DNA of 64,000 nucleotides from Pseudoponticoccus marisrubri. GTDB taxonomy: Bacteria; Pseudomonadota; Alphaproteobacteria; Rhodobacterales; Rhodobacteraceae. Shown here piece after piece: positions 6,917 to 15,791 of the stretch. A model generated the notes under the pieces. It saw only the letters and a program-made list of their open reading frames with translations, was not told the DNA's origin and searched no databases. Every line of letters begins with the position of its first letter. The first letter of the stretch is position 1. The position numbers and the translations under genes are program-made. The stretch is taken from contig NZ_LPXO01000014.1 in assembly GCF_001482405.1 (NCBI RefSeq), positions 1-64,000 of the forward strand. The letters run 5' to 3'.

Positions 6917-8950
6917 CTATTCAGCGGCAACCGATTTCGGATCGGCCAGTGTCACGATATCGTGCATGATGGCATTCAATTCGAAATCCTTGGGCGTATA
7001 GACCCGGTCCACGCCCATCGCCTTCAGCCGTGCGGCGTCCTCGTCGGGGATGATTCCGCCCACGATCACCGGCACCTCGCCCAGCCCCGCCTCGCGCAGG
7101 CGGCGCATCACCTCCTCGACCAGCGGGATATGGCTGCCCGACAGGATCGACAGGCCCAGCACATGGGCGCCGTTCTCGGCCGCCGCCACGATCTGCTCGG
7201 GCGTCAGGCGGATGCCTTCATAGTCGATCTCCATGCCGCAATCGCGCGCGCGAAAGGCGATCTGCTCGGCGCCGTTGGAATGCCCGTCCAGCCCCGGCTT
7301 GCCCACGAGGAAGCGCAGCCGCCGGCCCAGCCGGTCGCTGACCGCGTCCACGGCGGCGCGCAATTCGTCCAGCCCCTCTGTCTTGTTCGAGCGCGCGGCC
7401 GAAACGCCGGTGGGCGCGCGGTACTCGCCATGCACGGCGCGCATCTCGCCGGCCCATTCGCCGGTGGTGACCCCGGCCTTCGCACAGGCGATCGAGGCGG
7501 GCATCACGTTGCGCCCCTCGCACGCGGCGGCGCGCAGGACCGCCAGCGCCGCCTTGACCGCCCCGGCATCGCGCGCGGCGCGCCACGCCTCCAGCCGCGC
7601 GACCTGGTCCGCCTCGACGCCCGGATCGACGGTCATGATGCCGCCATCCTCGCCCACAAGCGGCGAGGGCTCGCCCTCGGTCCAGCGATTGACGCCCACG
7701 ACCACGGTCTCGCCCCGCTCGACCTTGTTCAGCCGGTCGGCATTGCTGTCCACCAGCCGGCCCTTCATGTAGGCGATCGCGCCGATCGCGCCCCCCATGC
7801 TCTCGATATTGGCCAGCTCGGCGCGTGCGCCGTCCTTCAGCGTCTCCACCTTGGCATCCACCGCCGGGTTGCCTTCGAACAAATCGTCGAATTCCAGCAG
7901 GTCGGTCTCGTAGGCCAGGATCTGCTGCATCCGCATCGACCATTGCTGGTCCCAGGGCCGGGGCAGGCCGAGGGCCTCGTTCCAGGCCGGCAATTGCACG
8001 GCGCGCGCGCGGGCCTTTTTCGAAAGCGTCACCGCCAGCATTTCAATCAGGATCCGGTAGACATTGTTTTCCGGCTGCTGCTCGGTCAATCCGAGGCTGT
8101 TCACCTGAACACCATAGCGGAAACGGCGATATTTCGGATTTTCCACCCCGTAGCGGCTTTGCAGGATCTCATCCCAGAGATCCACGAATGCGCGCATCTT
8201 GCACATCTCGGTCACGAAGCGAATGCCGGCATTCACGAAGAAGGAAATGCGCCCTGCCAAAGCCGGAAAATCCTCTTCGGCCACGCGCGGGCGCAATTCG
8301 TCCAGAACCGCGATGGCGGTGGTCAGGGCAAAGGCCAGCTCCTGCTCCGGCGTCGCCCCGGCCTCTTGCAGATGATAGGAACACACGTTCATCGGGTTCC
8401 ATTTGGGCACGTTCCGGTAACAATATTCCGCAACGTCACCGATCATTTTCAACGAGGGTTCCGGCGGGCAGATATAGGTACCGCGGCTGAGATATTCCTT
8501 GATCAGGTCGTTCTGCACCGTGCCCTGCAGCTTGGCGACGTCCGCCCCCTGTTCCTCGGCCACCGCGATATAAAGCGCCAGCAACCAGGGCGCCGTCGCG
8601 TTGATCGTCATCGAGGTGTTCATCTGCTCCAGCGGGATCTGGTCGAACAGCGTGCGCATGTCGCCCAGGTGGCAGACGGGCACGCCGACCTTGCCCACCT
8701 CGCCGCGGCTGAGCACGTGGTCGCTGTCATAGCCCGTCTGCGTGGGCAGGTCGAAGGCCACGCTCAGCCCGGTCTGCCCCTTGGCCAGGTTCGAACGATA
8801 GAGCGCGTTGGACCGGGCGGCGGTCGAGTGGCCCGCATAGGTCCGGATCAGCCAGGGCCGGTCGGGCTGGCGCGGGGCGTCGCCGGTGGCGCGGTCGGGG
8901 CCGGGCGCGGCGGCGGCTCTGTCACTGTCGCGTGTCGGGGTCTGGCTCAT
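6917..8950 (-). CDS. ecm: (2R)-Ethylmalonyl-CoA mutase
   Basis: A coenzyme B12-dependent mutase converting ethylmalonyl-CoA to methylsuccinyl-CoA in the ethylmalonyl-CoA pathway, an acetate assimilation route used instead of the glyoxylate bypass. 677 residues as called. The N-terminal TIM barrel has RTYAGHSTAARSNALYR and AFDLPTQTGYDSD. The C-terminal cobalamin domain has the DGHSNG (DxHxxG) motif near residue 555, then SILSGSHIPLV and GGIIPDEDAARL. It is a single-chain mutase of MeaA type; the distinction from methylmalonyl-CoA mutase rests on this architecture and on the nearby crotonyl-CoA carboxylase/reductase. The ATG at 8950 follows GGAGAG; upstream in-frame ATGs at 8962 and 8983 are possible. 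Confidence 0.92.
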   Translation of the reverse strand: MSQTPTRDSDRAAAAPGPDRATGDAPRQPDRPWLIRTYAGHSTAARSNALYRSNLAKGQTGLSVAFDLPTQTGYDSDHVLSRGEVGKVGVPVCHLGDMRTLFDQIPLEQMNTSMTINATAPWLLALYIAVAEEQGADVAKLQGTVQNDLIKEYLSRGTYICPPEPSLKMIGDVAEYCYRNVPKWNPMNVCSYHLQEAGATPEQELAFALTTAIAVLDELRPRVAEEDFPALAGRISFFVNAGIRFVTEMCKMRAFVDLWDEILQSRYGVENPKYRRFRYGVQVNSLGLTEQQPENNVYRILIEMLAVTLSKKARARAVQLPAWNEALGLPRPWDQQWSMRMQQILAYETDLLEFDDLFEGNPAVDAKVETLKDGARAELANIESMGGAIGAIAYMKGRLVDSNADRLNKVERGETVVVGVNRWTEGEPSPLVGEDGGIMTVDPGVEADQVARLEAWRAARDAGAVKAALAVLRAAACEGRNVMPASIACAKAGVTTGEWAGEMRAVHGEYRAPTGVSAARSNKTEGLDELRAAVDAVSDRLGRRLRFLVGKPGLDGHSNGAEQIAFRARDCGMEIDYEGIRLTPEQIVAAAENGAHVLGLSILSGSHIPLVEEVMRRLREAGLGEVPVIVGGIIPDEDAARLKAMGVDRVYTPKDFELNAIMHDIVTLADPKSVAAE

Positions 8951-8988
8951 CTGGCTCTCCATGCGGGCTCTTGCGGGCGGCAATCATA

Positions 8989-9014
8989 TTTCGTTTCTAG
9001 CGGACTATACGAAA
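8989..9014. promoter_or_regulatory. Inverted repeat upstream of ecm, candidate operator
   Basis: TTTCGT at 8989-8994 and ACGAAA at 9009-9014 are exact reverse complements 14 bases apart; a shifted pair GTTTC/GAAAC overlaps them. The site is about 40 bases upstream of the ecm start, in the 252-base divergent region shared with the acyltransferase gene. This AT-rich island in GC-rich DNA is the likely ecm promoter/operator region. The regulator is unknown. Confidence 0.4.
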
Positions 9015-9202
9015 CAAAATGTCTCTGTCAATTCGCCGCGATGCAGCGGGCGCAGGTGCAGCATAGCCCGCCCCGCTCCGCAGGGGGAGGGCCCTGCGCC
9101 CCCGCCGCGGGCCGCTTGCCGCGAAACGGCCCGTTTCGGCGAAACCACCGCCCGAAACGTCCGATCTGTACAAAATTCCGGCAGGCTGGTTTGGTCGCGC
9201 CC

Positions 9203-10546
9203 ATGACTGCCCCGGTGACGCTCCCGCTCTGGCTCTTCGTGCTGATCCTGCTCTTCGCGGCCAGCGCCTTTGCCACGCATTTCCTGTTCCCCTCGGTGCG
9301 CTGGTTCTTCCGCCGCCGGCTGGAAAAGGCGGTGGCCCGGCTCAACACGCGGCTCGAGCGGCCGATCGAGCCCTTCAAGCTGCTGCGCCGCTACGACCTG
9401 ATCCAGCGGCTCTGCTACCATCCCGACGTGACCCGCGCGATCCTCGACCATGCCGCGGAACACGGCCTGCGCGAGGACGTGGCCTTCGAACGCGCGCGCC
9501 GCTATGCCCGTGAAATCGTTCCGGCGTTTTCCGCCTTTGCCTATTTCGGCTGGGGCGTGCGCGCCGCAAGGATGCTCTCCAACGCGCTCTACCGCGTGCG
9601 CCTCGGCCATCATGACCCGCAGGAGCTCTCGGGCATCGACCATGACGCCACGCTGATCTTCGTGATGAACCACCGCTCCAACATGGATTACGTTCTGGTC
9701 ACCCATCTCGCGGCCGAACGCTCGGCCCTGTCCTACGCGGTGGGCGAATGGGCGCAGGTTTGGCCGCTGTCGCGGCTGATCCGGGCGATGGGCGCCTATT
9801 TCATCCGCCGGCGCTCCCGCGACGGGCTTTATCGCGCGATTCTGCGGCGTTACGTCGAGATGGCCACCGCCGGCGGCAGCACCCAGGCGATCTTCCCCGA
9901 GGGCGGGCTCAGCCTCGACGGTGCGCTGCAGCCGCCGAAGATGGGGCTGCTCAGCTACATCACCGACGCGCTGCCGCAGGTCGAGCGCGAGGTCGTCTTC
10001 GTCCCCGTGGCGCTGAACTACGACCGCGTGCTCGAGGACCGGGTGCTGATCGGCGCGGCAGAGGCCGGCACCCGCCGCTTCGACGCGCGCATCAGCCATG
10101 TCTTCGCCGCCACGCTGCGCCAGCTCTGGCTGCGCGTCACCGGGCGCTACCACCGCTTCGGCTATGCCGCGGTCAGCTTCGGCAAGCCCCTGTCGCTCAA
10201 GCATTTCCCGGCGCTCGCCCGGGATCCCGAGGCGCTGGCCGACGCCTTGATGGACCGCATCGCCGCCTGCGTGCCGGTGCTGCCGGTGCCGTTGGTGGCG
10301 CATCTGCTGCTCGACGGGCCCAAGTCCCGCGCCGAGCTCGAACGCGGCGTCTCGGCGCTGCTCGACCGGCTCGGGCACTGCCATGTCCACCTGCCGCGCA
10401 ACAATCGCGATTACGCGGTCGAGGTCGGCCTGCGCAGCCTGACCGAACGCGCCATCGCGGTGAAGGAGGGCGACACCTTTGCCATCGCGCCGGAAAACCG
10501 CACCCTGGCCCGGTTCTACGCGAATTCCATCGCCCACTTGCTCTGA
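9203..10546 (+). CDS. PlsB-like glycerol-3-phosphate/lysophosphatidate acyltransferase
   Basis: A 447-residue membrane-bound acyltransferase, probably acylating glycerol-3-phosphate or lysophosphatidate for phospholipid synthesis. Residues 8-27 are a membrane anchor. The PlsC-domain motifs are clear: HX4D in NHRSNMDYV (H157, D162), the motif II region around 195-203 (MGAYFIRRRSRDG), and FPEGG at 231-235. It is shorter than E. coli PlsB (about 800) but matches what I recall of alphaproteobacterial PlsB-type proteins. The start at 9203 sits within a much longer open frame antisense to ecm and was chosen because the membrane anchor begins here. A copy of the intergenic repeat follows the stop directly. 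Confidence 0.8.
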   Translation: MTAPVTLPLWLFVLILLFAASAFATHFLFPSVRWFFRRRLEKAVARLNTRLERPIEPFKLLRRYDLIQRLCYHPDVTRAILDHAAEHGLREDVAFERARRYAREIVPAFSAFAYFGWGVRAARMLSNALYRVRLGHHDPQELSGIDHDATLIFVMNHRSNMDYVLVTHLAAERSALSYAVGEWAQVWPLSRLIRAMGAYFIRRRSRDGLYRAILRRYVEMATAGGSTQAIFPEGGLSLDGALQPPKMGLLSYITDALPQVEREVVFVPVALNYDRVLEDRVLIGAAEAGTRRFDARISHVFAATLRQLWLRVTGRYHRFGYAAVSFGKPLSLKHFPALARDPEALADALMDRIAACVPVLPVPLVAHLLLDGPKSRAELERGVSALLDRLGHCHVHLPRNNRDYAVEVGLRSLTERAIAVKEGDTFAIAPENRTLARFYANSIAHLL

Positions 10547-10547
10547 C

Positions 10548-10573
10548 CCCCTTTCATCTTTCCCCAAATACTC
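10548..10573 (+). repeat. Intergenic repeat, copy 1
   Basis: 26 bases with core TTTCATCTTTCCCCAAAT, identical to the copy at 55136-55161 and found in reverse, with two core mismatches, at 51045-51067. It begins 2 bases after the acyltransferase stop. The remaining gap to ccr (10574-10807) is non-coding and holds the AT-rich ccr promoter region around 10675-10720, including GTTGCAATGTTGCG. Confidence 0.8.
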
Positions 10574-10807
10574 AATTCCCCGGCCGCCACGGGCGCGCCG
10601 TTGGGGCAGGGGCGCGGCCGTGCCAGTGGCCGGGGCTTCGCTGCAGGCGCGCGGGCTTTTCTGCATTCGCTCGGTCATAAAATTACAAAATACCATCACG
10701 GGGAGTTGCAATGTTGCGCGTTTCTCCGTATCTCGGGTGAAACCCCCGCGAGATTCTGCACTGCAGAGCGGATCAAACTGAACCCTCGGACCTGACAGGA
10801 GGCCGCC

Positions 10808-12094
10808 ATGGCATTGGACACGCATGCTGGAATCGCCCAGTACGACGCGCCGGAGAAAGACCTCTACGAGATCGGCGAGATGCCGCCGCTCGGCTACGTA
10901 CCCAAGAAGATGTATGCTTGGGCGATCCGCCGCGAGCGCCATGGCGACCCCGACCAGTCCTTCCAGACCGAGGTGGTCGACACCTGGGAGATCGACAGCC
11001 ACGAGGTGCTGGTGCTCGTGATGGCCGCGGGCGTGAACTACAACGGCGTCTGGGCGGGCAAGGGCGTGCCGATCAGCCCGTTCGACGTGCACGGGCAAGA
11101 TTTCCACATCGCGGGCTCGGACGCCTCGGGCATCGTCTGGAAGGTGGGCGAGAAGGTCACCCGCTGGAAGGTGGGCGACGAGGTCGTCATCCACTGCAAC
11201 CAGGACGATGGCGATGACGAGCACTGCAATGGCGGCGACCCGATGTTCTCGCCCAGCCAGCGCATCTGGGGCTACGAGACCGGCGACGGCTCCTTCGCCC
11301 AGTTCACCAAGGTGCAGGCGCAGCAGCTGATGCCGCGACCCAAGCACCTGACCTGGGAGGAAAGCGCCTGCTACACGCTGACGCTGGCCACCGCCTACCG
11401 CATGCTCTTCGGGCACGAGCCGCATGACCTCAAGCCGGGTCAGAACGTGCTGGTCTGGGGCGCCTCGGGCGGGCTGGGCTCCTACGCCATCCAGCTGGCC
11501 AACACGGCGGGTGCCAACGCGATCGGCGTGATCTCGGACGAAAGCAAGCGGCAATTCGTGCTCGACCAGGGCGCCAAGGGCGTCATCAACCGCAAGGAGT
11601 TCAACTGCTGGGGCCAGCTGCCCACGGTGAACAGCCTTGAGTACAACGAGTGGCTGAAAGAGGCGCGCCGCTTCGGCAAGGCGATCTGGGCCATCACCGG
11701 CAAGGGCGTCAATGTCGACATGGTCTTCGAACACCCGGGCGAGGCGACCTTCCCGGTCTCGACCCTCGTGGTCAAGAAGGGCGGCATGGTGGTGATCTGC
11801 GCCGGCACCAGCGGGTTCAACTGCACCTTCGACGTGCGCTACATGTGGATGCACCAGAAGCGCTTGCAGGGCAGCCATTTCGCCCATCTCAAGCAGGCTT
11901 CGGCGGCCAACAAGCTGATGATCGAGCGGCGCCTCGATCCCTGCATGTCCGAGGTCTTTGCCTGGAACGAGATCCCGGACGCGCACATGAAGATGATGCG
12001 CAACGAGCACAAGCCCGGCAACATGGCCGTGCTGGTCCAGTCGCCCCGCACCGGGCTGCGCACGCTGGAAGACGCGCTGGACGCGCGCAAGTAA
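10808..12094 (+). CDS. ccrA: Crotonyl-CoA carboxylase/reductase
   Basis: The key enzyme of the ethylmalonyl-CoA pathway: NADPH-dependent reductive carboxylation of crotonyl-CoA to (2S)-ethylmalonyl-CoA. 428 residues, the usual length, a medium-chain dehydrogenase/reductase fold. The nucleotide-binding loop WGASGGLGSYAIQL lies near residue 218. The substrate/CO2 region contains AAGVNYNGVWAG, with the conserved asparagine, and GSDASGIVWKVG. The Ccr-specific stretch IHCNQDDGDDEHCNGGDPM separates it from ordinary quinone reductases. CAGGAGG is well spaced from the ATG. With ecm 2 kb away it fixes this pathway in the organism; epimerase and methylsuccinyl-CoA dehydrogenase must be elsewhere. Confidence 0.97.
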   Translation: MALDTHAGIAQYDAPEKDLYEIGEMPPLGYVPKKMYAWAIRRERHGDPDQSFQTEVVDTWEIDSHEVLVLVMAAGVNYNGVWAGKGVPISPFDVHGQDFHIAGSDASGIVWKVGEKVTRWKVGDEVVIHCNQDDGDDEHCNGGDPMFSPSQRIWGYETGDGSFAQFTKVQAQQLMPRPKHLTWEESACYTLTLATAYRMLFGHEPHDLKPGQNVLVWGASGGLGSYAIQLANTAGANAIGVISDESKRQFVLDQGAKGVINRKEFNCWGQLPTVNSLEYNEWLKEARRFGKAIWAITGKGVNVDMVFEHPGEATFPVSTLVVKKGGMVVICAGTSGFNCTFDVRYMWMHQKRLQGSHFAHLKQASAANKLMIERRLDPCMSEVFAWNEIPDAHMKMMRNEHKPGNMAVLVQSPRTGLRTLEDALDARK

Positions 12095-12135
12095 ACAATG
12101 CCGCCGCCCATGGCGGGCGGCGCGACCTCCTCCCG

Positions 12136-12173
12136 ACGCCCGCGAATCGCCCCATGGCGTGCCGCGGGCGTTT
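12136..12173 (+). terminator. Probable terminator after ccrA
   Basis: Nine-base arms ACGCCCGCG and CGCGGGCGT, 42 bases after the ccrA stop, enclose an 18-base loop and are followed by TTTCG. The T-run is short, so termination strength is uncertain. The rest of the gap to 12323 is non-coding; an 11-base palindrome (ATTCC-G-GGAAT, 12244-12254) precedes the quorum-sensing genes. Confidence 0.4.
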
Positions 12174-12323
12174 CGCGTTCCGGCCTTGGGACGCGGGTTC
12201 AAGGGCTTGGGGGCCCGTGCCCTCGCCATTTCCGGGGAGGAGGATTCCGGGAATATTAACCCCGCCCCCCGCATGCTAGCCTTGTGTTAATGAAGCTTTA
12301 ACCAATTGCGAGAGAGGCTTGCC

Positions 12324-12530
12324 ATGGGACATGACTGGATACTGGACGTTCTGGCCGACCTGAAAACCTTCGCGCGTGCCAATGGTTTGCCCGCCCTGGC
12401 CTCGCAGCTGGAGGATGCCTCTTTCGTGGCGCAGGCCGAGATGACGTCCCTGGCAGAGGGGAACGGCATTGGGGTTCTTGGGGAACGCACCGCATCTGGA
12501 CGGACTTCTCGAACGGCTGGAATGCGCTGA
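12324..12530 (+). CDS. Short ORF overlapping luxR, uncharacterised
   Basis: A 68-residue ORF beginning MGHDWILDVLADLKTFARAN, preceded by GAGAGG at a suitable distance. Its first 45 residues look like a real soluble helical protein (ILDVLADLKTFA, LPALASQLEDASFVAQAEM). Its last 20 residues overlap the start of luxR in another frame, so translation of the two is probably coupled. It carries no motif I can name. It could be a small regulator of the LuxR protein or a leader peptide; a search for the same arrangement in relatives would decide whether it is conserved. Confidence 0.6.
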   Translation: MGHDWILDVLADLKTFARANGLPALASQLEDASFVAQAEMTSLAEGNGIGVLGERTASGRTSRTAGMR

Positions 12531-13197
12531 GGGGCTGGAGGATCTGCAAATCGCCATCGAGGATCTGCGCGACAGCTATGGCGTGGATCACATGGTCTAT
12601 CACTGGGTGTCCAGCAGCGGCGAGCAATATGGCTGCGGCACCTACCCGCTGGACTGGATCAACCGCTATGTCGAGAAGGGGTACCTGCGTATCGACCCGG
12701 TGGTCTCGGGTTGCTACCAGCGCTTCCACCCGGTCGACTGGAAGCGGCTGGACTGGTCGTCCAAGGCGGCGCGCGCCTTCCTGCAGGACGCGATCGGGCA
12801 CGGGGTCGGCAACCAGGGCTTCTCGATCCCGATCCGCGGCCCGAACGGGCAGTTCGCGCTGTTCACGCTCAGCACCACCTGCAGCGATGCCGAATGGGAG
12901 GAGTTCACCGAGACCAACCGCCGCGACCTGATCCTGCTGGCGCATTACTTCAACCAGAAGGCGCTTGAGTTCGAGCCGGGCCGCGCCCCTGATCCGGCGC
13001 AGCCGCTCTCCCCGCGCGAGATCGAGGCGATGACCCTGCTGGCGATCGGCTACAACCGGGCACAGGCGGCCGACACGCTGTCGATCTCGGAACACACGCT
13101 CAGGGTCTATGTCGAAAGCGCCCGGTTCAAGCTGGGCGCGCTCAACACGACCCATGCGGTGGCCCGCGCGCTGAGCCGGGGGCTGATCGTCGTCTGA
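12469..13197 (+). CDS. LuxR-family autoinducer-binding transcriptional regulator
   Basis: A 242-residue quorum-sensing regulator. Residues about 20-165 form the autoinducer-binding domain with conserved aromatic and acidic ligand residues (YPLDWINRYVEKGYLRIDPV). Residues about 175-240 are the LuxR helix-turn-helix (LSPREIEAMTLLAIGYNRAQ, then EHTLRVYVESARFKLGA). The start is uncertain: the called TTG at 12469 follows AGAGGGG and overlaps the short upstream ORF by 62 bases. The luxI gene lies 104 bases downstream on the same strand, which pairs the two as one circuit. I saw no convincing lux box upstream of either gene. Confidence 0.9.
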   Translation: MGFLGNAPHLDGLLERLECAEGLEDLQIAIEDLRDSYGVDHMVYHWVSSSGEQYGCGTYPLDWINRYVEKGYLRIDPVVSGCYQRFHPVDWKRLDWSSKAARAFLQDAIGHGVGNQGFSIPIRGPNGQFALFTLSTTCSDAEWEEFTETNRRDLILLAHYFNQKALEFEPGRAPDPAQPLSPREIEAMTLLAIGYNRAQAADTLSISEHTLRVYVESARFKLGALNTTHAVARALSRGLIVV

Positions 13198-13301
13198 CCG
13201 GTCGCGGTGAATGCCGCGTGAGCGGGGCGCACGGGCGCGAGCAAAGCCGTTAACCATGGCACCGGAGAGTTTTCCCATCAGCTCTGGCTACGGGGAAGAC
13301 C

Positions 13302-13940
13302 ATGATCCGCTACATCTACGGCAATGACCTGCACAAGTTTCCGCAACTCGCCCGCTCCATGTTCCGCGACCGTGCCGACCAGTTCAGGACGCGGCTCGGC
13401 TGGGCGGTCGAGGTCGACGTGAACGGCTACGAACGGGACGCCTATGACGGCGAGAACCCGCTCTACGTGATCTGGGAAGAAGAGGATGGCCGCCATGGCG
13501 GCTCCATGCGGCTCTTGCCGACCACCGGGCGCACCATGGTGAACGAGCATTTCAGCCACCTGACCGACGGGGTCGAGATCCGCAGCCCGCTGATCTGGGA
13601 ATGCACCCGGTTCTGCCTGTCGCGCGGCGCGCGGCCGGGCGTTGCCGCGGCGCTGATGCTGGCGGGCGGCGAGGTCATGCAGCATTTCGGCGTGGCGCAT
13701 TACGTGGGCGTGTTCGACGCGCGCATGGTGCGGATCTACCGCCGGATCGGCGCCTGTCCCGAGGTTCTGGGCTCGGACGGGACGGGGCGCGCGCAAGTCA
13801 GCGTGGGTCTGTGGGAGTTCTCGGCCGAGGCGCAGTCCCGCGTCGCGCGCGCCGCCGGGATCACGCCCGAGATGTCGCGCCGCTGGTTCGAACGCGCCTT
13901 CGGCGCAGTCCCGCGGCCGGGAGCCACGCAGGCGGCCTGA
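13302..13940 (+). CDS. Acyl-homoserine-lactone synthase (LuxI family)
   Basis: A 212-residue LuxI-type synthase making N-acyl-homoserine lactone from S-adenosylmethionine and acyl-ACP. The conserved N-terminal active-site set is visible: R and F in ARSMFRDRADQF, the tryptophan of LGWAVEV, the paired acidic residues of ERDAYDGENPLY, and the arginine in GGSMRLLPTTG. Next comes IWECTRFCLSRG with the conserved glutamate and arginine. GGGGAAGACC precedes the ATG. It pairs with the luxR gene just upstream and ends at a strong terminator. Acyl chain length cannot be predicted. Confidence 0.95.
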   Translation: MIRYIYGNDLHKFPQLARSMFRDRADQFRTRLGWAVEVDVNGYERDAYDGENPLYVIWEEEDGRHGGSMRLLPTTGRTMVNEHFSHLTDGVEIRSPLIWECTRFCLSRGARPGVAAALMLAGGEVMQHFGVAHYVGVFDARMVRIYRRIGACPEVLGSDGTGRAQVSVGLWEFSAEAQSRVARAAGITPEMSRRWFERAFGAVPRPGATQAA

Positions 13941-13964
13941 GACACGCCCCCAAAGGAAGACCTG

Positions 13965-13990
13965 ACGCGCGCCCGCCCGGCGCGCGTTTT
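13965..13990 (+). terminator. Rho-independent terminator after luxI
   Basis: Nine-base perfect arms ACGCGCGCC and GGCGCGCGT with loop CGCCC run into TTTTGCTTT. It lies 25 bases after the luxI stop and protects the convergent dnaX gene. Confidence 0.85.
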
Positions 13991-14003
13991 GCTTTGACCG
14001 GCG

Positions 14004-15791
14004 CTATTCCTCGAACGGGTCCCACTCGTCCTCGACCTCGGGCAGGGCGTCGGCCTGCACATCCTGCGCGATCTCCTCGGCGCTGCGCACCGTGGCGATC
14101 TTGGCGCCCGGGAAGGCCTGCAGCGCGGCGCGCACCAGCGGGTGCTCGGCCGCCTCGGCCTCGCGGGCCAGCCGGTCGGCATCGCGGCGTTCCTGCACGG
14201 TGGGGGCGGTGGCGTCGTTGACCACGATCACCGCCCAGCGATTGCCCGTCCAGCGTTGCAATGCGGCGCCCAGCCGCTGCGCGAGATCGGGTTCGGCATC
14301 GTGGGCGGGCGTGAACTCGATGCGGCCCGGTCGGTAGGCGCCCAGCCGCAGCCCGCCTTCCACCTCGACCAGCAACTTGACGTCGCGATTGGCGCGGATC
14401 AGCTCCAGCACATGCTCGAAGGTCGGGTAGCGCGCCAGGGCCTGGTCGGCCGCCGTGGCCGGCATGGCGCCGCCCTCGGGCCCGCCATGGCCGCCGCGCG
14501 CCCAGGTGCCGCTGGATGCGCTGCCGGTGGCGCCTTGCGCGCCCGGCTGGCCGCGGGGCGGGGCCTCGGCGCGCGGACCTGCCCCGCCGGAACCCTGCGG
14601 CGCATGCGCATCGCCCTGCGCGGGCGGCGGCGGGCTGTCCTGAAGCTTGCGCACCAGGTCCTCGGGCGAGGGCAGCTCGGCCACATGGGTCAGCCGGATG
14701 ATCGCCATCTCGGCCGCCATGATGGCCGACGGCGCGCCAGCCACCTCCTCGATCGCCTTGAGCAGCATCTGCCAGGCCCGGCCCAGCGGCCGCATGCCCA
14801 GCCCGTCGGCAAAGGCCAGCCCGCGCGCGCGCTCATCGGGCGAGATGGTCGGGTCGTCCGCCGATTCGGGTGTGATCTTGACGACCGAGATCCAGTGCGT
14901 CAGCTCGGCCAGGTCGCGCAGCACCGCCAGCGGATCGGCCCCGTCGGCATATTGCGCCGACAGCTCGGCCAGCGCGCCGGCGGCGTCGCCACGCATGATC
15001 CGCTCGAACAGGTCCATCACCCGGCCGCGATCGGCCAGCCCCAGCATGGCGCGCACCTGCTCGGCCCCGGTCTCGCCCGCGCCATGGCTGATCGCCTGGT
15101 CGAGCAGCGAGGTCGCGTCGCGGGCCGAGCCCTCGGCGGCGCGGCAGATCAGTGCCAGCGCCTCGTCGGTGATCTCGGCCCCCTCGGCGGTGGCGATGCG
15201 GCGCAACATCGTGATCATCACCTCGGGCTCGATCCGGCGCAGGTCGAAGCGCTGGCAGCGCGACAGCACCGTGACCGGCACCTTGCGGATCTCGGTCGTG
15301 GCGAAGATGAACTTCACATGCGCCGGCGGCTCTTCCAGCGTCTTGAGCAGCGCGTTGAAGGCCGAGGTGGACAGCATGTGCACCTCGTCGATGATGTAGA
15401 TCTTGTAGCGCGCGCTGGCCGCCCGGTAATGCACACTGTCGATGATCTCGCGGATGTCGCCGACGCCGGTGCGGCTGGCCGCGTCCATCTCCATCACGTC
15501 GACATGGCGGCCTTCCATGATCGCCACGCAATGCTCGCAGACGCCGCAGGGATCGGTGGTCGGCCCGCCCGTGCCGTCCGGTCCGATGCAGTTCATCCCC
15601 TTGGCGATGATCCGCGCCGTGGTCGTCTTGCCGGTGCCGCGGATGCCGGTCATGATGAAGGCCTGCGCGATCCGGTCGGCCTTGAACGCGTTGCGCAAGG
15701 TGCGCACCATCGCGTCCTGCCCGACGAGATCGGCAAAGGTTTCGGGGCGGTACTTGCGGGCGAGCACCTGGTAGGCGGGGGCGTCTGTCAT
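14004..15791 (-). CDS. dnaX: DNA polymerase III subunit gamma/tau
   Basis: The clamp-loader ATPase, 595 residues. The start MTDAPAYQVLARKYRPETFADLVGQ is canonical. AAA+ motifs: Walker A GIRGTGKTTTARII (about 44-57), a zinc-binding cluster with CGVCEHC, Walker B/DEVH in YIIDEVHMLS, and SRC in VTVLSRCQRFDLRR. A low-complexity Ala/Pro/Gly-rich linker (about 385-440) leads to the C-terminal tau domain with its acidic end EVEDEWDPFEE. The in-frame extension beyond 15791 lacks similarity and was ignored. The usual downstream partners ybaB and recR are about 9.3 kb away in the same orientation. Confidence 0.96.
   Translation of the reverse strand: MTDAPAYQVLARKYRPETFADLVGQDAMVRTLRNAFKADRIAQAFIMTGIRGTGKTTTARIIAKGMNCIGPDGTGGPTTDPCGVCEHCVAIMEGRHVDVMEMDAASRTGVGDIREIIDSVHYRAASARYKIYIIDEVHMLSTSAFNALLKTLEEPPAHVKFIFATTEIRKVPVTVLSRCQRFDLRRIEPEVMITMLRRIATAEGAEITDEALALICRAAEGSARDATSLLDQAISHGAGETGAEQVRAMLGLADRGRVMDLFERIMRGDAAGALAELSAQYADGADPLAVLRDLAELTHWISVVKITPESADDPTISPDERARGLAFADGLGMRPLGRAWQMLLKAIEEVAGAPSAIMAAEMAIIRLTHVAELPSPEDLVRKLQDSPPPPAQGDAHAPQGSGGAGPRAEAPPRGQPGAQGATGSASSGTWARGGHGGPEGGAMPATAADQALARYPTFEHVLELIRANRDVKLLVEVEGGLRLGAYRPGRIEFTPAHDAEPDLAQRLGAALQRWTGNRWAVIVVNDATAPTVQERRDADRLAREAEAAEHPLVRAALQAFPGAKIATVRSAEEIAQDVQADALPEVEDEWDPFEE

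Noticed and set aside
6962-9202. Long + strand open frame in front of the acyltransferase, antisense to ecm
   Set aside because: Composition is His/Arg/Gln-rich as expected for a shadow of a GC-rich gene; the mutase on the other strand is unmistakable. Only the part from 9203 is coding.
9005-12274. 1089-codon minus-strand open frame
   Set aside because: It runs antisense to the acyltransferase and ccrA, both with full motif sets, and shows no protein-like motifs itself.
13198-13301. Lux box upstream of luxI
   Set aside because: No 18-20 bp palindrome with CT/AG ends could be found here or before 12324.
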